Origin: a virus | DNA length: 64,000 nt | Strand: one strand, 5' to 3' | Virus record (IMG/VR): IMGVR_UViG_3300021168_000002 | Location: 1-64,000 of that record | Part shown: piece after piece, positions 12,065 to 20,305 of the stretch | Numbering within the stretch: the first letter of the stretch is position 1 | How the letters are laid out: every line of letters starts with the position of its first letter | Program-made: the position numbers and the translations under genes | The notes under the pieces: generated by a model | Database searches by the model: none | Told to the model about the DNA's origin: nothing | What the model saw: only the letters and a program-made list of their open reading frames with translations

Positions 12065-12448
12065 ATGGCCGCAGCAACAACCACAGCATTGATCGCAGCG
12101 CAGCCCGGAGCATCGGTTGCTACCGCGTTCCCTCAAGTTACGCCTAATGGCGTTGCTAGCCAGAATCTTGATTTGATTCAGATTGTGTCGGATGGTTTAA
12201 TTGTACTCAACGTCGATAGCGCGGGCGCAGTTCATAATCCAGCCGTTAATGCTACAACGTTTGACGGCGGCGCAGGTGCTACAAGAATCGCTCAATATGA
12301 GACACATCTTTCCTCAGGTGATACCACAGCGCATTACTTCGCTGACGCATTCGCGAATCCCTCCAGTCTTGACATTCTCCAAGTTATCAACCTCGGTGGC
12401 AACGCTTCCTACTGGCTAGACTTTTTGGGAGTAGCTCACGGCAGTTAA
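12065..12448 (+). CDS. Probable structural/decoration protein, 127 aa
   Basis: SD TGGAGA 7 nt before the ATG. Ala/Thr/Val/Gly-rich composition with few charges, typical of phage capsid decoration or tail-surface proteins. No domain recognised. It opens a run of four beta-rich small proteins (12065-13947) upstream of the terminase. Confidence 0.55.
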   Translation: MAAATTTALIAAQPGASVATAFPQVTPNGVASQNLDLIQIVSDGLIVLNVDSAGAVHNPAVNATTFDGGAGATRIAQYETHLSSGDTTAHYFADAFANPSSLDILQVINLGGNASYWLDFLGVAHGS

Positions 12449-12467
12449 TTAGCTGCACGGAGGTTTC

Positions 12468-12563
12468 GTGTGGACGCGTCTTTGTGCTGTTTGTAAACTC
12501 CTACTTCGAAAGAATTCGGGAGAGATAAAAGTTTGTCCAGCATGTGGCTGGGTGTGGAGATAA
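12468..12563 (+). CDS. 31-aa zinc-ribbon microprotein
   Basis: GTG start at 12468 with an ACGGAGG SD 5 nt upstream. CAVC near the N-terminus and CPAC near the C-terminus are 15 residues apart and would bind one zinc. It ends 2 nt before the next ATG. Its SD, zinc spacing and packing make a real gene likely despite the length. Confidence 0.5.
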   Translation: MWTRLCAVCKLLLRKNSGEIKVCPACGWVWR

Positions 12564-12565
12564 GA

Positions 12566-12859
12566 ATGGCAAGTACGATTACTGGTAACGTCGGCGGCGC
12601 AGCTTTCTCCGCTGCACAAGTACAGTGTCTGAATGTTCTCACCAACGTAATCATCTTTGCTACGGTCGATGGTTCCGGCAATTACTCGTTCGCGAGTCTT
12701 GTGGCAGGTACCTACATCATAAGAGCAACGATTTCTGCCTCCGTTTATTATCATCTGGTTCAAGTCATCGCAGACGGCTCTTCCACATATGCAAATATTA
12801 ATCTGAATCCAACAGCGCTGAACGCATCGAATGTCGTTCCTCAGGCAGGTAACTTCTAA
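12566..12859 (+). CDS. Ig/transthyretin-like beta protein
   Basis: 97 residues from ATG 12566. ITGNVGG, then GSGNYSFASLVAGTYIIRA, then NINL follow the pattern of carboxypeptidase-regulatory-like (CarboxypepD_reg/Cna-B) beta sandwiches, which phages use as decoration or adhesin modules. No signal peptide. Its stop overlaps the next start (TAATG). Confidence 0.58.
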   Translation: MASTITGNVGGAAFSAAQVQCLNVLTNVIIFATVDGSGNYSFASLVAGTYIIRATISASVYYHLVQVIADGSSTYANINLNPTALNASNVVPQAGNF

Positions 12860-13242
12860 TGGCGATTTCAATAGTAAATATACCGTCTCCAGCAAATGAG
12901 ATCGTATATACGTCTACCGCGATGGGGTCCACTGTAGAGGGCATCAAGGCTTCATCTGCAAAAGTTTTTTCCATCATCATCGATAACTCAGCGAACGGCG
13001 GCGCAGCGACCTATGTCAAGTTGTTCAACTTGGCTTCCGGCTCAGTTGTGCTTGGCACCACAGTGCCAGATGAGGTCATCTATGTTCCGGCAGGCGTTGT
13101 TGTGACGCACGTTCTTTATACCGGAGCAGGCTTGGGTAAGACTTTCGGCACCGCGCTTAGCGCAGCCGCAGTTACCACAGGTGGAACAGCGGGCGTAACA
13201 GCACCGTCGAGTTCAACCGTGGTTACAATCAACTTCGTTTAA
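12859..13242 (+). CDS. Beta-rich structural protein, 127 aa
   Basis: Translationally coupled to the previous gene. Val/Thr/Ala/Gly-rich with alternating strands and almost no charges. Composition fits a virion surface protein; the family is not recognised. Confidence 0.55.
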   Translation: MAISIVNIPSPANEIVYTSTAMGSTVEGIKASSAKVFSIIIDNSANGGAATYVKLFNLASGSVVLGTTVPDEVIYVPAGVVVTHVLYTGAGLGKTFGTALSAAAVTTGGTAGVTAPSSSTVVTINFV

Positions 13243-13338
13243 AAATTTTGGCAATCCGTCTCAGTAAGGGCGGTTCCCATAACAGCGTCTTCATGGCGGT
13301 GCTCCCGTCGCGTTGGCGTACACTAAAAGGAAAACACA

Positions 13339-13947
13339 ATGAGCAACGTATTGGATTTTGGAGTAAACGGGCAATTCGGGTCTAAGGTAGGAGGTCTTGG
13401 CACAACTGTCAAGTATTTCCCCCGCCCACTTGGTCCGTCCATCGGAGTAGCACCGTCAACACCGTCTGCAACTAGCGCGGTTGGCGCTCTGTTTCTTCCG
13501 GCGCAGAACGTATTCAACGGTCAGGACTTTACCATTATCGCGGCTGGTTCTCTAGGCAGCGACAGCGGCGACCCGTCAGGTACCATAACAGTTCAAGTGT
13601 ATGCTGTGACTGGCTCTTTGACCAGTCCGGTCTACACCTCGATTGCAACCACCCCGGCGATTGTTCCGTTCTTCACAGTCGAGCCTTGGTCGCTTGAAGT
13701 TGATCTAGTAGGTGCTTCAATCGCTGGCGCAAATGGATTGTTGGTTGGTTCTTACAAGTCACAGACTCGTATTGGACTTAACTCTACCCCAGCCGTATTG
13801 AGTGCCATCACATCTGGTTTGGACTTCAACGCGGGCAACCCCTTGCTTCAACAGGGCGCGGTTCTCGGCTTCGTCGTTGGCGTAACGTTCGGAACCACGG
13901 ACGCAACGAACAAGGCGCAGTTGAACGAGTTCACCATCGAGTCGTAA
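13339..13947 (+). CDS. Structural protein, 202 aa
   Basis: SD AAAGGA upstream. A Gly/Pro/Ser-rich N-terminal 60 residues precedes a beta-rich domain (FTIIAAGSLG, TITVQVYAVTG, WSLEVDLVGASI) resembling jelly-roll or decoration proteins. No family recognised. A strong terminator follows, ending this block. Confidence 0.55.
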   Translation: MSNVLDFGVNGQFGSKVGGLGTTVKYFPRPLGPSIGVAPSTPSATSAVGALFLPAQNVFNGQDFTIIAAGSLGSDSGDPSGTITVQVYAVTGSLTSPVYTSIATTPAIVPFFTVEPWSLEVDLVGASIAGANGLLVGSYKSQTRIGLNSTPAVLSAITSGLDFNAGNPLLQQGAVLGFVVGVTFGTTDATNKAQLNEFTIES

Positions 13948-13954
13948 AAACTTA

Positions 13955-13982
13955 GGGGGTGATGAAATCGCCCCCTTCTTTT
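13955..13982 (+). terminator. Rho-independent terminator
   Basis: GGGGGTGAT (13955-13963) and ATCGCCCCC (13967-13975) form a 9-bp stem with a GAA loop, followed by TTCTTTT. Confidence 0.75.
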
Positions 13983-14074
13983 CCCCGCTTGGCTGGGACG
14001 CAAACACAAACGCGACCACCACGGGCACCCGGGTGAAATCCCCAACACGTCGAGTCATAGTCCCGACAAATTTT

Positions 14075-14305
14075 ATGACTGATGATAACGCAGAAGTATT
14101 GAGAGCGATCACAGAACTGACCAAGGTTGTGGAAACATACCACGGTGATTTTCGAGAGTTTCGCGGCGTGATAAAAACCAAGGTTAAATCCTTGGAAGAT
14201 GACGCGAAGAGTACTCGCCTTTGGCAGAAGATTCAAGCCATCTGCGTCCTTCCGGTTGTAGGTGGCATTCATCAGGTCGCGCAGTATTTTCACTGGATTA
14301 AATAA
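14075..14305 (+). CDS. Holin-like (XhlA-type) membrane protein
   Basis: 76 residues. An amphipathic helix covers residues 1-50 (EVLRAITELTKVVETYHGDF, then KVKSLEDDAK), followed by one membrane span (IQAICVLPVVGG). Short proteins with an N-terminal coiled coil and C-terminal span match the hemolysin XhlA/holin-like group used in phage lysis. The SD is weak (upstream ACAAATTTT), so the exact start is uncertain. Overlaps the next ATG by one base. Confidence 0.5.
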   Translation: MTDDNAEVLRAITELTKVVETYHGDFREFRGVIKTKVKSLEDDAKSTRLWQKIQAICVLPVVGGIHQVAQYFHWIK

Positions 14306-14508
14306 TGCCAGCCGAATCAAAAGCACAGCGTATCGCGATGGCAATTGCGGAGCACCATCCCGAAGACCTGAACGAGAAGAACAAGGGCCTCGCGGACATG
14401 ACGCACAAACAACTCCACGATTTTGCTTCGACTCCCGAGAAGGGTTTACCGGAGCATGTTAAAAAGTCATCATATACGCACGCTCGCGAGGCGAGAAAGA
14501 ATGAGTAA
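14305..14508 (+). CDS. Small protein with DFAsTPEKGLP motif (DUF3008-like)
   Basis: 67 residues. MPAESKAQRIA at the start and LADMTHKQLHDFASTPEKGL in the middle match a widespread family of tiny phage proteins (DUF3008-like) of unknown function often found near virion genes. Basic C-terminus. Its stop overlaps the next gene's ATG by 8 nt. Confidence 0.55.
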   Translation: MPAESKAQRIAMAIAEHHPEDLNEKNKGLADMTHKQLHDFASTPEKGLPEHVKKSSYTHAREARKNE

Positions 14509-15415
14509 GGACTGGCCGTCGATCATAGACGGACTCCGGGCTTTGATTGCTAAGGTCGGCCCGATGTGGCCGGACAGCACTAAACTAGCGGGGTTTGCCT
14601 CTAACGGTCCATACTCCTGCGCCAATTGTGAGTATCTGAATCAGACCGGTAACCGCTGTAATCAGGAAGTCATGATGGCGGACCCAGAAGTCCAGCACGA
14701 CGAGAAGGGCCTCGCGATCATCACCGACGCACCGCATCAGTGCTGTGAGTTCGTAGAGCCATTGAAGAAGCTAACACAGATCGAACCGCAAGGCGATAAA
14801 TTGCTCGCGCTCTTTGTGCGCCACGGCCAGACGGAAGCAAATAAAGAAAAACTCTTCCGTGGGCCTATGAATTTTCCTTTGGATAGCGTTGGCCGTCAAC
14901 AAGGTTTGGACGTCCGCCGATTTCTTGCAGGCTATTTGGGTGACAAACCCCTCGGTGCTTCTTACAGAAGTTCGAAGAATCGCACTGGCGAGATGGCCGA
15001 TATAACTATCGGACCCGGCAAGACGAAGGTCATCAAAAATTTCGATGCCTTAAATGTCGGCAACTACGCAGGGCAGCACAAGACGCCTGAGAACATGAAA
15101 GCAATTATGCACTATCAGAAGAACCCGGATGAAAAGATTCCGGGCGGTGAGCGCATCAACGATTTTAGAGCCAGAACGAACCCCGAGATCAAGATGGTGA
15201 TCTCAGAGGGCGAGAAGACTGGCCGTCCCACAATCTCATTCGTTCATAGCTCTACAATTCATCAAGTTAGTCACCTGCTTCACGGAGACCACAACTTAGT
15301 TAAGGTTACACCGGGCGGCGTCGTCGGGGTATTCAAGCGTCCCAGCGGAAGTCTTTACGCGAAGGCGCTTCTCCACGAGAGCAGCAATCAGGCTGACAAG
15401 CATATGATGAGTTAA
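14501..15415 (+). CDS. Histidine-phosphatase-fold protein with Cys-cluster N-domain
   Basis: 304 residues from ATG 14501, favoured by overlap with the upstream stop. Residues about 1-90 contain CANC, a further Cys, and CCEF, a plausible metal site. From about residue 105, LFVRHGQTEANKEKLFRG is the RHG signature of histidine phosphatases; YRSSKNRTG supplies the second Arg, GGERINDFR the acid region, and VHSSTIHQV stands where the second catalytic His usually is, so the active site looks intact though VHSS replaces the usual HGG. Substrate unknown; such enzymes hydrolyse phosphate esters and are unusual next to phage structural genes. Confidence 0.72.
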   Translation: MSKDWPSIIDGLRALIAKVGPMWPDSTKLAGFASNGPYSCANCEYLNQTGNRCNQEVMMADPEVQHDEKGLAIITDAPHQCCEFVEPLKKLTQIEPQGDKLLALFVRHGQTEANKEKLFRGPMNFPLDSVGRQQGLDVRRFLAGYLGDKPLGASYRSSKNRTGEMADITIGPGKTKVIKNFDALNVGNYAGQHKTPENMKAIMHYQKNPDEKIPGGERINDFRARTNPEIKMVISEGEKTGRPTISFVHSSTIHQVSHLLHGDHNLVKVTPGGVVGVFKRPSGSLYAKALLHESSNQADKHMMS

Positions 15416-15430
15416 AATTTGTAGCTACAA

Positions 15431-15460
15431 GGGGCGGCGCTGCAACGCCGTCCCATTTTT
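15431..15460 (+). terminator. Rho-independent terminator
   Basis: GGGGCGGCG and CGCCGTCCC form a 9-bp stem with loop CTGCAA, followed by ATTTTT. It lies directly before an endonuclease leader whose SD (AGGA) can pair with TCCT at 15460-15463. Confidence 0.7.
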
Positions 15461-15477
15461 CCTTTGCAGAGGATACT

Positions 15478-16059
15478 ATGATTAAAAGTTTGCGTGAACG
15501 CAACAACGAAGCGGCTCAGAAGTATCGAAAGAGGCATCCCGAGAAACGGCGTTTTATACAAGCCCCTCGACGTGGAACGACCAAAGTGGTAGTCGATGCA
15601 CGTCTTATCGAGCAAGACAACAGATGTGCTATCTGTTCGGAGGTCTTTAAGAAGACCCCGCACATAGACCACGACCACGTCACAAACAAGTTTCGGGGAT
15701 TGTTATGCAGACCTTGCAATCACATGCTGGGAAATGCAAAAGATAACATCTCCACCTTAGAAAGCGCCATACGATATTTGAAGAAATACGGAGCAAATAT
15801 GAAGAAGCACAAGTTTTCTCACACGCATGTGGAGCACCACAAAGATGGCAGCCACACCGTACACCATGTGCATGAAGACGGTCCACATAAGGATGTGAAG
15901 GGTGCAGTAGGTTCGCACGACGAACTCATGGACCATATGATGGACCACACATCACAGATGAATCCAGGCGAGGGCAACGATGTAGCCAACCAGCCGATGG
16001 CTGGCGCGGCAGCGGTACCACCTCCGGGCGCGGCGGGCGCACCGCCAGCGGCGGCTTAA
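15478..16059 (+). CDS. Endonuclease VII-like domain fused to His-rich phage protein
   Basis: 193-residue ORF in two parts. Residues 1-107: a basic N-terminus, CAICSE (about 50), HIDHDHVT (62-69) and GLLCRPCNHMLG (74-85), the recombination endonuclease VII/HNH signature, ending with the usual helix. Residues 108-193: KKHKFSHTHVEHHKDGSH and a His/Asp-rich stretch, then a Pro/Ala tail, which resembles a stand-alone phage protein. An ATG at 15799 with GGAG 5 nt upstream marks the joint. I infer that an endonuclease gene inserted in frame before a native gene. Confidence 0.7.
   Translation: MIKSLRERNNEAAQKYRKRHPEKRRFIQAPRRGTTKVVVDARLIEQDNRCAICSEVFKKTPHIDHDHVTNKFRGLLCRPCNHMLGNAKDNISTLESAIRYLKKYGANMKKHKFSHTHVEHHKDGSHTVHHVHEDGPHKDVKGAVGSHDELMDHMMDHTSQMNPGEGNDVANQPMAGAAAVPPPGAAGAPPAAA
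15799..16059 (+). CDS. His-rich phage protein, internal start of the fusion ORF
   Basis: 86 residues if translated from the internal ATG, which has GGAG at ideal spacing. His-rich segments (HTHVEHHKDGSHTVHHVHED) suggest metal binding; HDELMDHMMDHT follows, then a Pro/Ala-rich end. Proteins of this make-up occur alone in phage virion modules. Whether the fused, the short, or both forms are made cannot be seen. Confidence 0.5.
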   Translation: MKKHKFSHTHVEHHKDGSHTVHHVHEDGPHKDVKGAVGSHDELMDHMMDHTSQMNPGEGNDVANQPMAGAAAVPPPGAAGAPPAAA

Positions 16060-16060
16060 C

Positions 16061-16249
16061 ATGGCGAAGAATCCCTCGCTATATCGCGCAATGCACCACC
16101 TTCGCAAAGGTGGTCTTCATCGCGCTCTAGGTGTTCCTGAGGATGAGAACATCCCGGCTGAGAAAATGGAAGCCGCGAAGAACTCAAAGAATGAGCATGT
16201 TCGCCACATGGCAAACTTTGCTCATACGATGGGCAAGTTCAAACATTAA
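16061..16249 (+). CDS. Small helical basic protein of phage virion modules
   Basis: 62 residues, 1 nt after the previous stop. The pattern KGGLHRALGVPEDENIP followed by a K/A/N/H-rich helix resembles a common small phage protein (LH-x-LGVP-x2-x-IP...). Role unknown, possibly head assembly. Confidence 0.55.
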   Translation: MAKNPSLYRAMHHLRKGGLHRALGVPEDENIPAEKMEAAKNSKNEHVRHMANFAHTMGKFKH

Positions 16250-16258
16250 GAAGGTCCC

Positions 16259-16477
16259 GTGAACCTCGATAAAATACTTACAAATATTAAAGACTATCAT
16301 CTTCCTGTGTGTATCGGGGTGTTTGGCATCGGCACTATCCTCCAATATCTTCATCACATGGATTCAACCTTCGTTGCATTTACGGGGACAGTGTTGGGCG
16401 CAATCACAGGACACGCTTTTAGTCCGGCATCAAAAGATTCATCTGCAGCACCAAGTGTAGACCCTCCAAAGGTTTAA
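16259..16477 (+). CDS. Membrane protein, holin-like
   Basis: 72 residues from GTG 16259 behind AAGAAGG. Two hydrophobic segments (LPVCIGVFGIGTILQYL; FVAFTGTVLGAITGHAF) and a polar Ser/Pro tail. Two-span proteins this small are candidate class II holins, but a structural or superinfection role is also possible. Confidence 0.5.
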   Translation: MNLDKILTNIKDYHLPVCIGVFGIGTILQYLHHMDSTFVAFTGTVLGAITGHAFSPASKDSSAAPSVDPPKV

Positions 16478-16487
16478 GGAAGTTACC

Positions 16488-16970
16488 ATGAGTCTCAAAT
16501 TCGTTCGCGTAGGAATCGCCGCACTAGTTCTCGCATTCGCCGGATGCGCGCTTGCTCAAGACAAGACAGTTGGCTATGACATTGGCGCTTGTTCTCCAGA
16601 AGAATTCGTGGGTGCCCACGTCGAGATCGGTAAGGACGTCGCTGTCATTTCGGTGGCACCGGGTCCCGAACGCGTTGTGAAGTTGGAAGAGCCAATCGTC
16701 TATAAATTTGTTAGCGCCGACAAAGACGGGAAACACTACGTCCAAGAGAACGGGCTGGAACTAGTTATCATAAAGCAAGATGATAAAGCCATTGTCGGAA
16801 AAATTGTGGACGACGGCAAGACGGTCGCCGTAGTCTTTGGCGTCCCAGGCGACGGTAGCAAACTTTCGGATAATGCGAAAGCAGAATACGAGACTTGCAA
16901 GGATATTCGCTCGAAGGTAGAGAAGCCAGAATCGAATATAGACCCACTTGATGGCGTCTCAAGGACATAA
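16488..16970 (+). CDS. Exported (lipo)protein, 160 aa
   Basis: N-terminal Lys/Arg, a hydrophobic core (VGIAALVLAFAGC) and a lipobox-like FAGC; cleavage at ALA-QD is also possible. The mature part is beta-rich and acidic with two Cys. Exported phage proteins may affect the envelope or exclude competing phages; nothing more specific is supported. Its stop is 1 nt before the next ATG. Confidence 0.55.
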   Translation: MSLKFVRVGIAALVLAFAGCALAQDKTVGYDIGACSPEEFVGAHVEIGKDVAVISVAPGPERVVKLEEPIVYKFVSADKDGKHYVQENGLELVIIKQDDKAIVGKIVDDGKTVAVVFGVPGDGSKLSDNAKAEYETCKDIRSKVEKPESNIDPLDGVSRT

Positions 16971-16971
16971 C

Positions 16972-17241
16972 ATGGGTTCAGACTTCATAACAAACGCGCT
17001 CGCGAGCGCACACAAGACTCTCGACGACGTCGGCAAATCAAGCATCGGTACGAAGTCAGGTCATACCAATTTTGGACCGAAGCCAGCCGGAAAGCCAGCG
17101 GCAGCGTCATCAGATTACTCTCACGCACGCGCCGCACGATCAGAAGGCGATAGTTTCATGGGCGTGAAGGCAGACCAGGGCGCAGAATTAAAAGGTGCCG
17201 AAGCAAATCGAGAAGCCGCCAAAAAAGTATTGAACCAATAA
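16972..17241 (+). CDS. Disordered small protein before terminase
   Basis: 89 residues from ATG 16972 (SD AAGGAC); an upstream in-frame ATG overlaps the preceding gene. Ala/Gly/Ser/Lys-rich with SHARAARSEGDSFMGVK, echoing motifs in the 4662 and 14305 proteins. The position directly before the large terminase is where a small terminase might be, but there is no helix-turn-helix. Confidence 0.5.
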   Translation: MGSDFITNALASAHKTLDDVGKSSIGTKSGHTNFGPKPAGKPAAASSDYSHARAARSEGDSFMGVKADQGAELKGAEANREAAKKVLNQ

Positions 17242-17269
17242 AGCAGTATAAGAATTACGGAGTCACCCA

Positions 17270-19570
17270 ATGTCCGAGGAACTTGAACCGGTAGAGAAGA
17301 AGTCGAAGTCCACCAGCACCGAACGCATGAGAGCGCTTCGCGCCCGCGAGAAGGCTGCGAAGGTCTCAGAGCAAGATAAGGCTGAGAGGGAATCGGCAGT
17401 TCAAAGACTCCTCGACGAAGTTGCCCATCTCGACAGAGATGGTGTAAGATTTAAGAGCGAGGCTCGCAGCTACACCAAGTTGGTGCGTCTGTATTTTGGT
17501 CAGCCCGAAAACGGCGACGCAGATGACGAGGGCAGCAAGAAGAAATCAAAGGGTCCGACGCGCCCCAATCCGTCCGAGACCAAGATTCAGATTCGAAATT
17601 CCGAGGGCGACCCAACGCAACGAGTGAAGGGTCAGCGTCGCAGAAGCATCGAAGACATAACATACGAGGTCGATGATATCGTCGGCTTCTGGCGCTGGCT
17701 CGAACTGAGAGACCGCGCACGAAAGGACTTGTTCTGGCTTTGCCGTCTACTCGGCATGGGTGTGTATCGCACGGTGCATCAAGTCACATGCGATCAGTTC
17801 CTACAAAAGAATTTCGGTGGCCCGTGGTTGAAGTCTGATGGCACCGTGGACGAAAGCCGCCCGACTGTTCCTTCAATGTATTTCGAAGGTTACACGCTGG
17901 ACGACTTTCATGACATGATAGATGACCAAGAGCGTTATGACTCACAGGGTCGTCCCACAAAAGAAATGATGTTGCTTGACAGTCGCGGCTATTACAAGTC
18001 GACGATTGACGGCGCAGATTCAGTACAGATTTTGCTTAACTGTCCTGATGCCCGCATTCTCATTGTCACTGGTGAGTACAAGCTGGCACTTTCATTCTTG
18101 CTAGAAATCAAAGGCTATTTTTCTCTCGCGGAAGGTCAGGACCCAACAGCGTTTCACTTGCTGTTTCCTGAGTACGTCTTAATCGGTGTCGACGGAACAT
18201 CGAAGGAACCACTGATCTCTCCAGCGCGCATGCTACCGCAGCGCCAGGGTTCGATCTGGGTCAATTCGATTGTTGCAAACATATCGGGTTGGCATTGCGA
18301 TTTCAAGAAGGGTGATGACGTTGTCACCAATGCGAATTCAAACACAGAAGAGACAAGAGCCAAGATAAAGAAAGATTACGATGGCACCGATGATTTGCTC
18401 GACCCGTATGGGTTTAGCGATCATATTGGAACCCGCTACTTTACCGATGATTGGTACGGTACGCGTCTTACGCCGCCAGAGGGCGAGAAAGAGATAGCAC
18501 CTATCAGGTATCACTGTCGTGGTGCATGGGATGTAAAACCGGAATACGTAGAAGTTCCGATCATGCAGCTTACCGAAGATATGGTAACGCTGAACTTTCC
18601 CCAGAAGTGGACGTTCAACAAACTTCATCGCTTGCTCTTAAAGAAGGGCGAGCGTGAGTTTAGAAATCAGCAACTTAATCAGCCGACCGATGCCGCCGAA
18701 GATAGCGGCTTCAAGATCAGTTTTACTGAGGCCGACCTTCGCTCTCATATGTACCAGCGCGAAGCCGCACCGAAAGTGGGCGACATCTACGTCGTCTGGG
18801 ATTGGGCGCTGTCAGATAAAAAGACGTCAGACTATTCAGTCGGCGTCGTCGCGCGTCTCTACAAGAACGATGCTAATGAGTGGGCTTTCGTCATCCTTGA
18901 GATCGTCTACGACAAGTGGAAGTACACGGAATTGGCTTATCAGATCGTAGCGCTGTCAAAGCGTTACGGCCCGAAAGTCACGATGATCGAAGCGTCCAAC
19001 GCGTACGACCAACTACGAGACGAGATTGAGCGCGTGGGCGCACGTCAAAGTTTCCAACCGTACATTTACTGGAAGCAGCCGTCGCGAGAAGAGAACGCAA
19101 AGCGCAATCGAATCAAGAGCATAGAAATCTTGCTGTCGGCGCACCGTCTTCACTTCGTGCTCGGACCCTGGATTGATGAGACGTTCAAACAGTTCATTCA
19201 GTACACAGGCGAGAAGAAGAACAAGGGGCGTAAGGACGATATCCCCGACGCTATCGCGTATCTCCTGTACATCCTCCCCCAAGATGCACGACCGGCAATC
19301 GATACTGTTGACCCGGAAGAAGAGAAAAGACTCGCGGAAGAACAAGACAAATATTATCGCAAGGCGCGTCACTACGAAGCGTATTTCGGTCAACGATATG
19401 GCGGGACCCTAATGAATCCCGGTCAACCAAGCGTGCAAGCACCGACGTGGAAGCAGTGGGTGCGTGGAGAAACGGGTGAAGTGAAACCACCCGAACCGGA
19501 GCCAGAACCACCGCGCCCTCTCGACCCACGCATGCGCATATTTGGTAATAAGGGTCCCTGGCGTCTTTAG
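17270..19570 (+). CDS. terL: Terminase large subunit
   Basis: 766 residues, longer than the usual 450-650. A charged, Lys-rich N-terminal extension of about 130 residues precedes the ATPase domain. DSRGYYKSTIDG (about 236-247) is the Walker A-like loop, and ARILIVTGEYK follows as in TerL ATPases. The C-terminal RNase H-like nuclease shows acidic VVWDWALSDKKTSD (about 507-520), VTMIEAS (about 570) and KGRKDDIPDAIAY (about 653-665). A Pro/Glu-rich tail ends the protein. It translocates DNA into the prohead and cuts it. No small subunit was recognised. Confidence 0.88.
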   Translation: MSEELEPVEKKSKSTSTERMRALRAREKAAKVSEQDKAERESAVQRLLDEVAHLDRDGVRFKSEARSYTKLVRLYFGQPENGDADDEGSKKKSKGPTRPNPSETKIQIRNSEGDPTQRVKGQRRRSIEDITYEVDDIVGFWRWLELRDRARKDLFWLCRLLGMGVYRTVHQVTCDQFLQKNFGGPWLKSDGTVDESRPTVPSMYFEGYTLDDFHDMIDDQERYDSQGRPTKEMMLLDSRGYYKSTIDGADSVQILLNCPDARILIVTGEYKLALSFLLEIKGYFSLAEGQDPTAFHLLFPEYVLIGVDGTSKEPLISPARMLPQRQGSIWVNSIVANISGWHCDFKKGDDVVTNANSNTEETRAKIKKDYDGTDDLLDPYGFSDHIGTRYFTDDWYGTRLTPPEGEKEIAPIRYHCRGAWDVKPEYVEVPIMQLTEDMVTLNFPQKWTFNKLHRLLLKKGEREFRNQQLNQPTDAAEDSGFKISFTEADLRSHMYQREAAPKVGDIYVVWDWALSDKKTSDYSVGVVARLYKNDANEWAFVILEIVYDKWKYTELAYQIVALSKRYGPKVTMIEASNAYDQLRDEIERVGARQSFQPYIYWKQPSREENAKRNRIKSIEILLSAHRLHFVLGPWIDETFKQFIQYTGEKKNKGRKDDIPDAIAYLLYILPQDARPAIDTVDPEEEKRLAEEQDKYYRKARHYEAYFGQRYGGTLMNPGQPSVQAPTWKQWVRGETGEVKPPEPEPEPPRPLDPRMRIFGNKGPWRL

Positions 19571-19640
19571 CTCTTTCGCAAGGCAGGATAGTTTCTTAGC
19601 AGGGTAGTATCTTTAGCGAAGTAGCGGCCAAACAAACTTC

Positions 19641-19669
19641 TTGACATGAGTTGCAACTTGTGTTAAGAT
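19641..19669 (+). promoter_or_regulatory. Sigma70-type promoter with GTTGCAAC in the spacer
   Basis: TTGACA, 17-bp spacer, TAAGAT. The spacer contains the palindrome GTTGCAAC at the same position as in the promoter at 25708, a candidate repressor site. Confidence 0.7.
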
Positions 19670-19677
19670 TTAAGATT

Positions 19678-19728
19678 GGGAGGATTGTGCCAGTAACACA
19701 GTTCTCCTGATCGCTCTTTACTGGAGAG
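19678..19728 (+). promoter_or_regulatory. Conserved two-hairpin leader of HNH gene
   Basis: An 11-bp hairpin starting GGAG (about 19679) and ending CTCC (about 19707) with loop CCAGTAA is followed by CTCT (19714-19717) pairing with AGAG (19725-19728), which contains part of the SD. The leader at 25741 has the same order, loop and spacing with compensating base changes. Confidence 0.6.
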
Positions 19729-19732
19729 TTTT

Positions 19733-20305
19733 ATGAATGACAAAGAAAAAGCTAGATGCTTACATAACCATCTTCGCCAATATTGTAGGGAATGCAAACT
19801 CCTCAGTATCGGCGGTTCTTCAATTTGCGAACACGACCACGTTCGTGCAGTATGTAAAGATTGTAAAATTTTGGGAATCGGCGGCGGCAGTATTTGTGAA
19901 CACGATAAGCCGCGCCACTATTGTGAGAAGTGCGGCGGCATCGGAGTATGTGACCACGGCAAGCGAAGAAATAATTGCAAAAGATGTGGTGGTTTTACTC
20001 GTCTTGCTACTTCGATGTATCAGAGCGCTAGAAGGCGGGCGTTAAAGAAAGACCTACCTTTTGATTTGTCTAAGAATGATATTTTGGAATTAATCGGGGA
20101 CGGGCACTGCCCGGTTTTTAATACACCGTTCGAAATGCTCCCAGGACTTACAGGCGCGTCAGCGTCTTTGGACAGATTCGTTCCTAAACTTGGATATGTG
20201 AAAGGAAATTGTTTTGTGATTTCCTATCTAGCCAATACAATAAAACAAAACGCAACGGCTGAACAAATACAGCTTGTTGCTGACTGGATGAGAAGGCAAC
20301 AATAG
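19733..20305 (+). CDS. HNH endonuclease with four zinc repeats
   Basis: 190 residues. Residues 9-87 contain four repeats of C-x-H-x-x-x-R-x-x-C-x-x-C type (CLHNHLRQYCREC, CEHDHVRAVCKDC, CEHDKPRHYCEKC, CDHGKRRNNCKRC), likely DNA-binding zinc modules. The C-terminal half matches the HNH subtype with CPVFNTPFE, ASLDRFVPKLGYVKGNCFVI and SYLANTIKQNAT. Probably a homing endonuclease between terminase and portal. Its own promoter and a structured leader sit just upstream. Confidence 0.8.
   Translation: MNDKEKARCLHNHLRQYCRECKLLSIGGSSICEHDHVRAVCKDCKILGIGGGSICEHDKPRHYCEKCGGIGVCDHGKRRNNCKRCGGFTRLATSMYQSARRRALKKDLPFDLSKNDILELIGDGHCPVFNTPFEMLPGLTGASASLDRFVPKLGYVKGNCFVISYLANTIKQNATAEQIQLVADWMRRQQ

Noticed and set aside
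16972-17241. Small terminase subunit
   Set aside because: The position is right, but the protein is low-complexity with no DNA-binding helix-turn-helix.
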